A DNA stretch of 64,000 nt from Acinetobacter calcoaceticus (lineage in GTDB: Bacteria; Pseudomonadota; Gammaproteobacteria; Pseudomonadales; Moraxellaceae): positions 1 to 64,000 of the forward strand of contig NZ_JADVKT010000009.1 of NCBI RefSeq assembly GCF_016508255.1, in the 5' to 3' direction. Shown piece by piece: positions 41,959-52,163 of this stretch. Position 1 is the first letter of the stretch. Every line of letters begins with the position of its first letter. Both the position numbers and the translations under genes were made by a program. The notes under the pieces were generated by a model. It saw only the letters and a list, made by a program, of their open reading frames with translations, made no database searches and was not told the DNA's origin.

Positions 41959-43996
41959 ACGCGTAGCGAGGTGCTTCCGGGAGCCACCGCTTTAACAGTG
42001 CATCTGCTTGTTCTGGATAATCTTTTAACACTTGTTGAGCTACATAATGAGCTTGGCTAAGTAAATGGTCATCCCGCTCTAAACGAGCCACTCTAAAACC
42101 CATATCTCCCGTTTGTTTGGTACCCAGTAACTCACCAGGTCCGCGTAACTCAAGATCTTTTTCTGCAATCACAAAGCCATCATTACTTTCTCTTAAAATG
42201 GAAAGTCTCTCTTGCCCATTTTGTGAAAGAGGCGTTTTGTATAAAAGTACACAAAAGCTGGCTTGAGCTCCTCGACCTACGCGACCACGTAATTGATGTA
42301 ACTGAGAAAGGCCTAAGCGTTCAGCATTTTCAATCACCATAATAGAGGAGTTAGGAACATCGACCCCAACTTCAATGACCGTGGTTGCGATGAGAAGTTG
42401 CAATTCATTATTCTTAAACGCTTGCATGACTGCTTGCTTTTCATCAGCTTTCATTTTGCCATGTACTAAGCCAATATTAAGCTCAGGAAAGCGTTCTTTC
42501 ATTTCTTGATAAGTGGCTTCTGCTGCTTGAGCATCTAAAGTTTCAGACTGTTCAACCAGAGTACAAACCCAATATGCCTGTTTCCCATCTCTGCAATTCG
42601 AAGCAATTCGTTGAAGTACTTCCTCTCGACGATCAAGAGGAATGGTAACGGTTTGAATTGGGGTACGACCTGGTGGTAATTCATCAATAATTGAAGTGTC
42701 TAAATCACCATAGGCACTCATTGCCAGTGTTCTTGGAATAGGGGTAGCTGTCATGACGAGTTGGTGTGGGGTGAACTGCTCAGCACCTTTATTACGTAGG
42801 GCTAAGCGCTGATCTACGCCAAAACGATGCTGTTCATCAATAATCACCAGACCTAATTTGGCGAAACCAACATTATCTTGAAATAAAGCATGTGTACCGA
42901 CAATGAGTTCAGCATGACCTTCTTTAATTTGCTGCTCTGCTTGTGCGCGGGCTTTACCTTTTTGTTTCCCAGAGAGCCATGCGACAGTAACACCTAATGG
43001 TTCAAACCAACGCTTAAAATTCAAATAATGTTGTTCAGCAAGAATTTCGGTAGGGGCCATCAATGCCACTTGCCAGTCTGCTTCTAAAGCGTGGCATGCA
43101 GCCACGGCAGCCACCAAAGTCTTTCCAGCGCCTACATCGCCTTGTACTAATCGCAGCATGGGTTGGTGCTGTTTTAAATCATTCAAAATTTCTTTAGATA
43201 CACGTTTTTGTGCATTGGTCATTTGAAAAGGCAAAGCTTCTAATAACTTTTTAGCTAATATTTTACTGCTCAAAAAAGCTGGAGATGCAATTTGACGAAT
43301 ATAAGCACGGCGATTAAGTAAACTAATTTGGTGTGCAACCAGTTCTTCAAAAATAAGTCGTTGCTGTGCAGGGTGTGAACCTTGTGCCAATTGAACCATA
43401 TTGGCATCTACTGGAGGCTCATGAATGTAATACAAAGCCTCTTTAAGCGCATAGCCATTCGTATATTGCTTTGGTAATAGCTCTGGTAGGGCATCACTAT
43501 GATGCTTCAAAGCCTGTTTAACATATTCGCGTAATTTGGGTTGAGTCAGCCCATCTGTGCTGGGGTAGATTGCTGTAAGCTGAGTTTTTGGTAAAGGCGT
43601 ATGTTCATTAATGAGCTGAATTTCAGGATGATACATCTCAAGGCCACGCGCACCTACACGAACTTCACCAAAAATACGTAAGCGATGGCCGGGTTTTATT
43701 TTGTCAGTGAGGTTTTTATAAATATGATAAAAGCGTAAGGTGACTTTACCGAATTCATCTTGAACCAAGGCTGCCATAGATTTTCTTTTTCCCGGAGGGA
43801 AATCAATGGATCTGACTTCACCTTCGAGTAAATAGCTACGCCCAACCACGAGTTGATTCATTGCAATAATTGTACTGCGGTCTTCATAATCACGTGGCAG
43901 ATGAAACAGTAAATCATCTGTGGTAAAAATATTTAGTTTTTCGAGCAGGGCTGCTGAAGCCGATCCAACGCCTTGTAACTGATGGACTGAAGTCAT
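41951..43996 (-). CDS. recG: ATP-dependent DNA helicase RecG
   Basis: A 681-residue branch-migration helicase that reverses stalled replication forks. An N-terminal wedge/OB domain (about 20-160) precedes the helicase core, which shows Walker A VQGDVGAGKTLVAA, DEQH in IIDEQHRFGVDQR, motif III MTATPIPRTLAMS and the motif VI stretch QLRGRVGRG. The C-terminal motif KQTGDMGFR is characteristic of RecG. First gene of a recG-comF-like operon. Confidence 0.96.
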   Translation of the reverse strand: MTSVHQLQGVGSASAALLEKLNIFTTDDLLFHLPRDYEDRSTIIAMNQLVVGRSYLLEGEVRSIDFPPGKRKSMAALVQDEFGKVTLRFYHIYKNLTDKIKPGHRLRIFGEVRVGARGLEMYHPEIQLINEHTPLPKTQLTAIYPSTDGLTQPKLREYVKQALKHHSDALPELLPKQYTNGYALKEALYYIHEPPVDANMVQLAQGSHPAQQRLIFEELVAHQISLLNRRAYIRQIASPAFLSSKILAKKLLEALPFQMTNAQKRVSKEILNDLKQHQPMLRLVQGDVGAGKTLVAAVAACHALEADWQVALMAPTEILAEQHYLNFKRWFEPLGVTVAWLSGKQKGKARAQAEQQIKEGHAELIVGTHALFQDNVGFAKLGLVIIDEQHRFGVDQRLALRNKGAEQFTPHQLVMTATPIPRTLAMSAYGDLDTSIIDELPPGRTPIQTVTIPLDRREEVLQRIASNCRDGKQAYWVCTLVEQSETLDAQAAEATYQEMKERFPELNIGLVHGKMKADEKQAVMQAFKNNELQLLIATTVIEVGVDVPNSSIMVIENAERLGLSQLHQLRGRVGRGAQASFCVLLYKTPLSQNGQERLSILRESNDGFVIAEKDLELRGPGELLGTKQTGDMGFRVARLERDDHLLSQAHYVAQQVLKDYPEQADALLKRWLPEAPRYAYV

Positions 43997-44016
43997 GTCC
44001 CCTCAACGAGTTTTCT

Positions 44017-44844
44017 ATGCATATATTATTTATCGGTTATGGTAAAACATCTCAGCGTGTTGCTAAACAACTATTTGAGAAAGAACATCAAATTACCACA
44101 ATCAGCCGTAGTGTAAAAACGGATAGTTACGCAACACATCTTGTTCAAGATATCTTTAAACTCGATTTAAGTAAAATTGAACCTGTAGATGTCGTATATA
44201 TTTTACTTTCTCCAAACGATAGTACGATTGAGGGTTATCAGCATACTTATGTAGATAGTATTGAACCGATTAGAAAAGCATTAAACATACATCCAGTAAA
44301 AAAAATAATCGTAGTCTCTTCTACGCGGGTATATGGTGAAAATGCAGGAGAGATCATTGATGATTTTAGTGACATTCAGCCAAGTGATGCACAAGGGCGT
44401 ATATTGCGTAATATGGAGTTACTTTGGCAGAAACACTATCCAACTCAATGTGTAATTATTCGCCCAACTGGCATTTATGGAACGTCGGTAGCTCGTTTGA
44501 AGAAAATGGCTGAAAATAGTCAAAGTTATCCAAATATTCATTATAGTAATCGAATACACATTGAGGATTTAGCAAACTTTCTAGGCTTTATGGTTGACCA
44601 TGAAACTGATCAAGTGAGCTATATTGTGACTAATAATCAACCATTACCCTTGCATGAAATTATTTTGTGGTTTCAAAAACAATTGGGATTACCAGAGTTA
44701 ACTTTAGAATCGAATCAAACTTCAGGTAAAAGAATTTATGCTAAACATTTGCTTCAAACAGGTTTTCAATTAGAGCATCCAATTTGCTTTAATGACTATT
44801 TATTATGTTTAAATGTTCATGGTACAAAACAAAATTTTGATTAA
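44017..44844 (+). CDS. Short-chain dehydrogenase/epimerase-like protein
   Basis: A 275-residue NAD(P)-binding Rossmann protein of the extended SDR type (YeeZ-like). The dinucleotide loop is FIGYGKTSQRVAKQL. Later parts are KIIVVSSTRVYGENAGE and IIRPTGIYGTSVARL, typical of sugar epimerases. The canonical YxxxK pair is not obvious, so its activity is uncertain. It is divergent from recG with only 20 bases between the two starts. Confidence 0.8.
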   Translation: MHILFIGYGKTSQRVAKQLFEKEHQITTISRSVKTDSYATHLVQDIFKLDLSKIEPVDVVYILLSPNDSTIEGYQHTYVDSIEPIRKALNIHPVKKIIVVSSTRVYGENAGEIIDDFSDIQPSDAQGRILRNMELLWQKHYPTQCVIIRPTGIYGTSVARLKKMAENSQSYPNIHYSNRIHIEDLANFLGFMVDHETDQVSYIVTNNQPLPLHEIILWFQKQLGLPELTLESNQTSGKRIYAKHLLQTGFQLEHPICFNDYLLCLNVHGTKQNFD

Positions 44845-44911
44845 ACTTTAAATAAGAATAGAAATACCTGATGAGGCAGCCAAATTGCCGATAAAGATAA
44901 AAAGGTTGAAA

Positions 44912-45895
44912 GTGAAAAGAATTTGCTTAGCTCTTATTTTGAGCATCACAGCCGTTACGAGTTGGGCTGAGGATCAGGTGTGGTGTGCATATGATCCTAT
45001 CGGGTCTCAAGGAGATATCACACGCCGTTTAAATGACATTCGGCTATATGCTCAGAAATATCAAGTTAAATTTAAAGTGGTGACCTATCAAAAAGAAGAA
45101 CAGGCAATACAAGCTTTTGATGAGGGTAAATGTTCAGGTTTAGCTGCATCCAATTTTAACACTTATCGTTATAACCAGTTTATGGGGAATACTGCAGGTA
45201 TCGGGCTCATTCCCAATAATCGTACCGCTAAAAGCTTATTGCAGCTTTTAAATCATCCAACAATCGAGAAAAGGTTAATTTCTAAGGACTATGAAGCGGT
45301 AGGGATGATTCCAATTGGTACTGCCTATATGGTCTTAAAAAATAAGAAAATCTCTAGAGTTGCTCAATTAAGAAATCAGCGTATTGGGGTGTTACCCAAT
45401 AATCCACCACAACAGGCATTGGTGCGAAGTGTAGGAGCGCAGCCAGTGTATGTCGATTTATCTAATGCGATTGTGCAGTTTAAGCAAGACAAAATCGATA
45501 TTGTTCCGGCTCCCATATATGGATTATTGCCATATAACCTACAAAAAGAATTTGGACCAGATGTCCAAGTAATCAATTTTCCTTTGGCGTATTTCGGCGT
45601 TAATTTAATTATTAAACCACAAGCTTATCCTGCTAATTTTGGTCGAAAAATACGAGGATGGTTTGTTCAAAACAGCCAATTACTGACTAATCGTGCGACC
45701 CAATGGGAAAATCATTTACCTGCCTATTATTGGGTTGACGTTTCTTTTTATGAAAAGCAGAGCTATGACGTTATGGTTGCAAAAATACGTAATCAGTACG
45801 TTCTTTCAGGTTATTACGATGCTTATTTTGTTCAACTTATGAAGCGACTGCGTTGTATGGATGATCCACGTTATTTTGAATGCCCAATTCGCTAA
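44912..45895 (+). CDS. Putative solute-binding protein
   Basis: A 327-residue periplasmic protein. The GTG at 44912 is preferred, with AAGG six bases upstream; it gives a signal peptide MKRICLALILSITAVTSWA. The mature part resembles type 2 periplasmic binding proteins (WCAYDPIGSQGDITRRLND, IGVLPNNPPQQALV, VYVDLSNAIVQF). No permease or ATPase gene is adjacent, so the ligand is unknown. Confidence 0.72.
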   Translation: MKRICLALILSITAVTSWAEDQVWCAYDPIGSQGDITRRLNDIRLYAQKYQVKFKVVTYQKEEQAIQAFDEGKCSGLAASNFNTYRYNQFMGNTAGIGLIPNNRTAKSLLQLLNHPTIEKRLISKDYEAVGMIPIGTAYMVLKNKKISRVAQLRNQRIGVLPNNPPQQALVRSVGAQPVYVDLSNAIVQFKQDKIDIVPAPIYGLLPYNLQKEFGPDVQVINFPLAYFGVNLIIKPQAYPANFGRKIRGWFVQNSQLLTNRATQWENHLPAYYWVDVSFYEKQSYDVMVAKIRNQYVLSGYYDAYFVQLMKRLRCMDDPRYFECPIR

Positions 45896-45901
45896 TAAAA
45901 T

Positions 45902-45930
45902 AAAAGGCAACCGAAGTTGCCTTTTATTTT
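45902..45930. terminator. Bidirectional terminator
   Basis: AAAAGGCAAC and GTTGCCTTTT form a stem between the convergent solute-binding protein and plsB genes. Confidence 0.9.
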
Positions 45931-45941
45931 GAGTAAAAATC

Positions 45942-48515
45942 TTAAGATTTTTTACGCTTTAAACGTCGTTTTGCTTGTTGAGATGCCATAGCTTCAAGTG
46001 CATCTTTTAACTCTTCGTCGCTAAAGGTTGTGATGTGTTGCAACATTTGTAAAGTTACTTCATCAAGCACCAACTGTGCGCCAGCAGCCATTTGACGGAA
46101 ATTATCATCAAACTCGATTTGGCCTTGTTCGTTGGTGCGAATGTAATTCTGCTGCGTAAGTACTTTTAAGAAGCTTTGGAATAAAGCTTTGTCGAAGAAC
46201 TCTGGCGAATTAAATTCATATAGAACTGATAAACGTTGTCCGAGTAAATGACTTAATTCTTCAACCTGTTTAGCAGAAATATTACCTGAACCACGTTGAG
46301 TAATGAGCGCAAGCGTCATGTAGTAACGCTCAAGGCTTTGCTTAACAGGGGTAGCTAAAACAACAAGCTGATTATGCTCTTCAGTATTTGGTGCAGAGCT
46401 AATTAAGTTATCTTCATCGTCTTGTTGAATAAGGTTGGATTGAACCAATGCATTTGCATATTGCTCAATTTGCTCCTTAAGTTCGCTACTCTTCCATTTA
46501 AGGAATAACTCTGCCTTCAAGAATGGATATAGCGTATAGATCACATTAGTTAAATCTGAACGGCTGATTTTTCCATTGTGTTCAACAAGTGATGCAACCA
46601 ATGAAGGTAAAACAAAGGCGTGCAAAATGTTATTACGGAAATAGGTCAGAAGAACAGCTTGGTTATCTTCAATCGCAATAATATCGCCGAGTGCATGCTG
46701 AACTCGTTTAATGAGTTTAAGCTTTAAACCATAAGCAATAATTTCTTTACCCGAAAGAGGCGTTACTTCCATACGTTGGTCATATGGGAAGTTCGATGCC
46801 AGATTACGGTAAGCTTCAAGCTGCTTAATACAGATTTCTTCATCAAGCGTATGCTTTGGAGTTGCAAGCAAAATAATAGAAAGTAAAGAGACAGGGTTAA
46901 TCACCACAGCTCGGTTAATATTTTCTAAAATTGCATGCGCAGAGCTATTTACTGCATCTGAAACTGCTTGAGGAATTGGGTCGTCATTTTTCTCGATAAA
47001 AACATTTTCTGCATTATGTTGTTTAAGCAGATCATCAAGGAAAACAGGTTCACCAAAGTTCACATGGACTTTACCGAAAATACGTTCAATTTTTCGTAAG
47101 GTTTTCACAATACCAAAAATTGATTCGGCTTCTTTCGGTTTACCTTGCATTTCGCCGACGTAGGTCGAGCCTTCCATAAGGCGTTCATAACCAATGTAGG
47201 TTGGTACAAATACAATTGGCTTTGTACGGCCACGTAAATGACTATGAACCGTCATGGCAAGCATGCCAGTCTTAGGCGGTAATAGGCGTCCTGTACGCGA
47301 ACGTCCACCTTCAATAAAGTACTCAAGTGGTGTATTGCGAGAAAGAATACTATATAAATATTCTTTAAATACCGTTGTATAAAGGCCATTACCACGGAAA
47401 GAACGGCGAATAAAGAAGGCACCACCACCGCGTAAAAGCTGACCAACGAAAGGCAAGTTCAGATTATCACCTGCAGCAATATATGGAACCATAAGGCCAC
47501 GTCTATAAATCACATAAGATAATAATAAATAGTCGATGTGACTGCGGTGACAAGGTGTGTAAACCACTTCATAATCTTTTGCCAGTTCACGAACAGTGCT
47601 GAAGTTATGCACATCTACGCCGTCATAAAGCTGGGTCCATAAGCGCGTTAAAGCAAGATCGGCAAAGCGGACTGCTGAGTGCGAATAATCCGATACGATT
47701 TCATTTACATAACCGATCGCACGACGTTCAGCTTCGAGCATACTGACTTTTCCGCGAATACTTTCACGGCGGATTGCTTCTTGCACATCACGAGATTTCA
47801 CAACCGACTGCATGACATTTCGGCGATCAGATAAATCGGGGCCTAAGACCACTTCACGCTGACGATCTAGGTAATCATTTAACGTACTTACAATATAAGT
47901 GGCTGGCGAAAGATTTGGATAATGCTGTTGAGCATATTCAACTAGTTCGCGTAACGATTGCGGCTCATGAAACTCTAAATAAGATTGACGACCATGTAAG
48001 CCAATGTTGACCAATTGCTTAACGGTGCTTGGCGTAGCCCATGTATCTGAAAATAAGAGCTTAAACCAAGAGTCTTCTTTATCTGGTGAGCGGCCCCATA
48101 AAACGGTAACTGGAACAAGTTCTATATCAAGTTCAGGATTTTCTTTTAAGACTTCAATAAGTTTTATTAAACGTGGTGGGAAAGCATGAGGAGGCGGGTT
48201 TAGTAGATTATTTTCATCATTATGTTGTAAAAATAAAACTGATGCTTTTTCCTGATGAGATCCAACAACTAATGGGTCCAGCGCGGGTTTTAAGTTTAAA
48301 CGACGCGTTTCTCCATCAACCACCAAAGCATTGCTTCGAGAGTGGTTTTGTAAGACATAGCACACCACTTTCTGGCGCTCAATCTTTGCTTCTGTTTCTG
48401 TCGTATCTGATACTGGTTCAGTAGGAACTTCCCCAAGAACATGTGGTGTTACCACGAGGTCAAGTAGCTTACTCGAAAGCCGACGATACATTTGACCAAA
48501 CCCACTCTTGGACAT
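45942..48515 (-). CDS. plsB: Glycerol-3-phosphate 1-O-acyltransferase
   Basis: An 857-residue inner-membrane acyltransferase that starts phospholipid synthesis. The acyltransferase motifs are CHRSHIDYLLLSYV (HX4D), RGGGAFFIRRSF, EGGRSRTGR and FVPTYIGYE. The length matches proteobacterial PlsB. The start MSKSGFGQMYRRLSSKLLD has no hydrophobic signal. It stands alone on the minus strand. Confidence 0.96.
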   Translation of the reverse strand: MSKSGFGQMYRRLSSKLLDLVVTPHVLGEVPTEPVSDTTETEAKIERQKVVCYVLQNHSRSNALVVDGETRRLNLKPALDPLVVGSHQEKASVLFLQHNDENNLLNPPPHAFPPRLIKLIEVLKENPELDIELVPVTVLWGRSPDKEDSWFKLLFSDTWATPSTVKQLVNIGLHGRQSYLEFHEPQSLRELVEYAQQHYPNLSPATYIVSTLNDYLDRQREVVLGPDLSDRRNVMQSVVKSRDVQEAIRRESIRGKVSMLEAERRAIGYVNEIVSDYSHSAVRFADLALTRLWTQLYDGVDVHNFSTVRELAKDYEVVYTPCHRSHIDYLLLSYVIYRRGLMVPYIAAGDNLNLPFVGQLLRGGGAFFIRRSFRGNGLYTTVFKEYLYSILSRNTPLEYFIEGGRSRTGRLLPPKTGMLAMTVHSHLRGRTKPIVFVPTYIGYERLMEGSTYVGEMQGKPKEAESIFGIVKTLRKIERIFGKVHVNFGEPVFLDDLLKQHNAENVFIEKNDDPIPQAVSDAVNSSAHAILENINRAVVINPVSLLSIILLATPKHTLDEEICIKQLEAYRNLASNFPYDQRMEVTPLSGKEIIAYGLKLKLIKRVQHALGDIIAIEDNQAVLLTYFRNNILHAFVLPSLVASLVEHNGKISRSDLTNVIYTLYPFLKAELFLKWKSSELKEQIEQYANALVQSNLIQQDDEDNLISSAPNTEEHNQLVVLATPVKQSLERYYMTLALITQRGSGNISAKQVEELSHLLGQRLSVLYEFNSPEFFDKALFQSFLKVLTQQNYIRTNEQGQIEFDDNFRQMAAGAQLVLDEVTLQMLQHITTFSDEELKDALEAMASQQAKRRLKRKKS

Positions 48516-48794
48516 AAGAACTCCTACTTCTTATTAAAGATAAATCCCGGCACCAAATGCAGAGGGTGATTATTTTGAGGCATTTATTAAAAAAAACAAT
48601 ATGCTACTTTCTTATAAATTATAATGCTTTTGGCATATTTTATCGTTAAAAATCGTATTTTTAGCTGTTATATGGGCAATGTCGGGCTAAAGTTGACTGA
48701 TTGTTCCATGTTCAAATAGTTTTTTATGGCACAATAGATTCTACACAGCTGTCCTTTAATACGATTTTTTACCTGAAATATGAAGGTATCTCTC
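48516..48794. other. Intergenic region between plsB and tesB
   Basis: About 280 AT-rich bases upstream of both divergent genes. It contains no convincing ORF or strong repeat and presumably holds their promoters. Confidence 0.4.
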
Positions 48795-49667
48795 ATGAAT
48801 GCGTTAACCCAAGAACTAGTCGAGCTTCTCACTTTAGAAAAGCTAGAAGAAAATATTTATCGTGGCATGAGCCGCAATCTTGTTGGTAAACGTGTCTTTG
48901 GTGGGCAGGTTTTGGGTCAGGCTTTACGTGCAGCATCTTATACAACTGATCGCCCAGCGCATTCTTTACATGCATACTTTTTGTATGGGGGTGATATCAA
49001 TGCTCCAATTATTTATGAAGTTGATCGCTTACGTGATGGGAAGAGCTTTGTAAGCCGTCAAGTTCGAGCAATTCAGCATGGGCGGGTTATATTCTCTGCG
49101 ATGGTTTCTTTTGCTAATCCAGAAGAAGGATTGAACTATCAAGATCAAGAACCAGAGTATCCTGCACCAGAGACTCTCAAGTCGGAAAATGAGTTAAAAG
49201 AAGGCATTTTAAATTTTGTACCTGAAAATGTTCGTGCTAGTTTCATGCGTGAGCGCCATGTTGAAATTCGCCCAATTGATCCGGTAAACCCGTTTCAGCC
49301 ACAACCAGAAGCTCCTCATAATGCGCACTACATTCGTACCCATGATCGTATTCCAAAACAATTAGATGATATTGCCTTGCATCAAGCGATTGTTGCATTT
49401 TATTCAGACTTTACTTTAATGACGACAGCTTTAAGACCGCATGGCTTAAGTTATATTTCCCCAAGTTTACAATGTGCAAGTATTGATCATGCAATTTATT
49501 TCCATCGTCCACTGCGTGCAGATGAATGGATGCTTTACGACATGGAAGCAACTGTAAGTGCTGCTTCTCGTGGCTTAAACTTTGGCCGTATGTGGCAAAA
49601 TGGCCAGCTTGTATGTAGTACGGTACAAGAGGGTTTAATTCGTCTGCGGGAAATTGAAACCCAATAG
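48795..49667 (+). CDS. tesB: Acyl-CoA thioesterase II
   Basis: A 290-residue double hot-dog thioesterase that hydrolyses medium and long acyl-CoAs. The start at 48795 has AAGG eight bases upstream. It shows NLVGKRVFGGQVLGQALRAA, the catalytic Asp in ASIDHAIYFHRP, and the Gln in STVQEGLIRLRE. An in-frame ATG five codons upstream is less likely. Confidence 0.93.
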   Translation: MNALTQELVELLTLEKLEENIYRGMSRNLVGKRVFGGQVLGQALRAASYTTDRPAHSLHAYFLYGGDINAPIIYEVDRLRDGKSFVSRQVRAIQHGRVIFSAMVSFANPEEGLNYQDQEPEYPAPETLKSENELKEGILNFVPENVRASFMRERHVEIRPIDPVNPFQPQPEAPHNAHYIRTHDRIPKQLDDIALHQAIVAFYSDFTLMTTALRPHGLSYISPSLQCASIDHAIYFHRPLRADEWMLYDMEATVSAASRGLNFGRMWQNGQLVCSTVQEGLIRLREIETQ

Positions 49668-49676
49668 ACTTCTTGG

Positions 49677-49706
49677 AAAAGCCATCTCATTAGATGGCTT
49701 TTTTAT
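49677..49706 (+). terminator. Terminator after tesB
   Basis: AAAAGCCATCT and AGATGGCTTTT form a stem followed by TTTATTTTT, 9 bases past the tesB stop. Confidence 0.92.
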
Positions 49707-49803
49707 TTTTAAGAAATCGATGTGACAAAAAATTGCTCGTATGAAAAGCGACCTCATGTCATATTGTAAACAGATATGCTAACTGAAAAAAAATAATGCT
49801 GAT

Positions 49804-51042
49804 ATGAACTTAAATACACAAATTCTCATTGCCGCCATTTTAGGTTTAGCCTTTGGTTTCCTACTCACAATGTATCCGGACACAGCTTTTGTAAAACATA
49901 GTTTATATGGGCTTGGAATATTAAGTAGTATTTTTATCGGGCTCCTTAAAATGCTTTTGGTGCCTTTAATTTTTAGTTCGATTGTTGTGGGTGTATCAAA
50001 TCTGCAAGCAGGCGGACAGTTAGGACCAGTCTGGAAAATAACATTTTTATGCTGTTTAACTACAACGACTTTAGCCTTAATTTTAGGCATTAGTTGTGCT
50101 CATTTATTTGAAGTTGGACGTGGTATAGATATTTCTATTTTTCAGACTTCCATGCAAAATTATCAAGCACCAGATAGTTTAAATCCTGCCAGTTTTTTCA
50201 CGAATTTTATTCAAAATACGTTAATCAACCCATTTAAAGCATTTAGTGATGGTAACGTTTTGGCTGTTGTCGTCTTTGCTTTATTCGTTGGTGTCGCTTT
50301 GGTGCAGGGTGGGGAGCGTTTCAAAAGTATTCGCTTATTGAGCCACCAGTTCTTTGAAATGATGATGCTACTGGTTGGCTGGGTCATGAAATTGGCGCCT
50401 TTGGGTATTTTTGCTTTATTAGCAAAGTTAATGGCAACGGAAGATATTTCAGTATTAAGTCGTTTGGCTGAGTTTGCGGTCGTTGTAACGGGCACAACCA
50501 TTTTCCATGGTGCTGTTGTTCTACCACTATTGCTTTGGATTTTTGGGCGTATGAGTCCGTGGACCTTTTTTAAAGGCACCCGTACAGCCCTGATTACAGC
50601 ATTTGCAACGAGTTCTAGTTCTGCCACTATGCCGCTTAGTATGAAGTGTGCGCAAGAAAACTTAGGTGTGCGTCCTCAAACAGCGGGATTTGTGATTCCT
50701 TTAGGAACACAGTTAAACATGGATGGTACCGCTTTATATGAGGCAGCAGCTGCATTGTTTGTAGCAAATTTAGTGGGGTTGGATTTAAATCTCACACAGC
50801 AAATTATCGTGTGTTTAACTGCCATGATTGCATCATTGGGTGCACCCGGAATTCCAAGTGCCGGCATGGTCACCATGATTATGGTTCTACAATCGGTTGG
50901 TTTGCCGGCCGAGGCTATTGCAATTTTACTCCCTATAGACCGTTTGCTCGACACAGTAAGAACGGTGGTGAATGTACAGGGTGATATGATGATTAGTGTG
51001 GTTGTAGACCGATACACTAAAGATAAGGATATAAGCGTCTAA
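49804..51042 (+). CDS. Dicarboxylate/amino acid:cation symporter
   Basis: A 412-residue DAACS (GltP/DctA-type) transporter with eight transmembrane segments and two re-entrant loops. The serine-rich loop is FATSSSSATMPLS, and the cation/substrate motif NMDGTALYEAAAALF follows. It imports glutamate, aspartate or C4-dicarboxylates with H+ or Na+; the substrate is not resolved. Confidence 0.92.
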   Translation: MNLNTQILIAAILGLAFGFLLTMYPDTAFVKHSLYGLGILSSIFIGLLKMLLVPLIFSSIVVGVSNLQAGGQLGPVWKITFLCCLTTTTLALILGISCAHLFEVGRGIDISIFQTSMQNYQAPDSLNPASFFTNFIQNTLINPFKAFSDGNVLAVVVFALFVGVALVQGGERFKSIRLLSHQFFEMMMLLVGWVMKLAPLGIFALLAKLMATEDISVLSRLAEFAVVVTGTTIFHGAVVLPLLLWIFGRMSPWTFFKGTRTALITAFATSSSSATMPLSMKCAQENLGVRPQTAGFVIPLGTQLNMDGTALYEAAAALFVANLVGLDLNLTQQIIVCLTAMIASLGAPGIPSAGMVTMIMVLQSVGLPAEAIAILLPIDRLLDTVRTVVNVQGDMMISVVVDRYTKDKDISV

Positions 51043-51054
51043 TATTTATAAATC

Positions 51055-51087
51055 AAAAAAAGCAGGATTTGAAATCCTGCTTTTTTA
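51055..51087. terminator. Bidirectional terminator
   Basis: AAGCAGGAT and ATCCTGCTT form a stem with A and T runs on both sides. It lies between the convergent symporter and hydrolase genes. Confidence 0.92.
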
Positions 51088-51089
51088 TT

Positions 51090-52040
51090 TTAAGCTGCTT
51101 GAAGCTCTGCTCTTTTTGCTGCTGGAGATTGAGATAAATAACCTACAGCATCTTCAGTACTGCCTTCTTTGACTGGATCATACCAAGGCATGAGATAATC
51201 AATCTGCTGAGCAATTAGCCAAAGTGGATTTGGTAATACCTGATTATCCTTACGACTAATTTTGAACCACTCTACAGCAACCCAAACTGGAAAAAATCTA
51301 GATTTAGCAGCATCAGCAAAACGAGGGTCTTGCTTCATAATATGTGCTGCGCCGTCTACCCATAATCCAAGTACAAGCGTAATAACAGCAATACTTAAAT
51401 AGTAACGAGGAATATAACCCCCACCGAGATGACGATATAAATCAAAGGCCACGGTACGATGTTCAATTTCTTCCGAACCATGCCATTTAACTAAATCTAC
51501 CATTTCTGGGTCTGCACCTAATTCTTCCCAACGTTCGTTGTAAAGCGCATATTTACCTAAAACACAAGTCATGTGTTCGACTGTAGCAATAATGCCTAAA
51601 CGGAATAGATCCCATTGTTCCTGTAAAAATTGTGGAACTTCTTTATCAAATGGTTTATCTGCTAAGGCTTTATTAAATAAATAATTCATGATGTCCAGAT
51701 TTCTTTGGATATCAATATTACGCACACTTAAATACTCTTTATTGGCAGAAGTATGTGCGTTGGCGTGCATAGCTTCCTGACGGATAAAAGCTTGGACATC
51801 TTGTCTAAGCTTTTCATCGGTAATATTTGGTAAAACCTTGTTGTATAAACGGCAAAACCAAAACTCTCCCGCTGGCAAAATATTATTAATTTCATTAATA
51901 AAATAGCTTGCGAAAGGTTGATTCGGAATCCAGTCTACAGGGGTATTTTTCCAGTCAAATTTTACTTTACGTGGAAGAATTTTATAGTCAATAGAAGAAC
52001 CTAAAGCCTTGTTCTTCAAAAAAGATAACAATTTCATCAT
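51090..52040 (-). CDS. Metal-dependent hydrolase (PF10118 family)
   Basis: A 316-residue protein of the predicted metal-dependent hydrolase family. Metal-binding-like residues are found in RQEAMHANAHT, TVEHMTCVLG and HGSEEIEHRTVAFDLYRH, a ferritin-like arrangement of Glu and His. A hydrophobic segment lies at about 215-233. The substrate is unknown. Two adjacent ATGs exist; the second (52037) has slightly better spacing from AGGA. Confidence 0.82.
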   Translation of the reverse strand: MMKLLSFLKNKALGSSIDYKILPRKVKFDWKNTPVDWIPNQPFASYFINEINNILPAGEFWFCRLYNKVLPNITDEKLRQDVQAFIRQEAMHANAHTSANKEYLSVRNIDIQRNLDIMNYLFNKALADKPFDKEVPQFLQEQWDLFRLGIIATVEHMTCVLGKYALYNERWEELGADPEMVDLVKWHGSEEIEHRTVAFDLYRHLGGGYIPRYYLSIAVITLVLGLWVDGAAHIMKQDPRFADAAKSRFFPVWVAVEWFKISRKDNQVLPNPLWLIAQQIDYLMPWYDPVKEGSTEDAVGYLSQSPAAKRAELQAA

Positions 52041-52080
52041 TTAGTCCTGATTTTTAACTCGATGAAGTTATTACGAGTAT

Positions 52081-52117
52081 AAAAAAAGCCCCTACATTTG
52101 TGTTTAGCAATAGGGGC
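52081..52117 (-). terminator. Terminator after engB
   Basis: GCCCCTA and TAGGGGC pair, and the minus strand continues with a T7 run, 47 bases past the engB stop. Confidence 0.88.
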
Positions 52118-52163
52118 CAATTGAGTACAAATTTTATGAAGAAAATGTATCTGTTGTGACAAT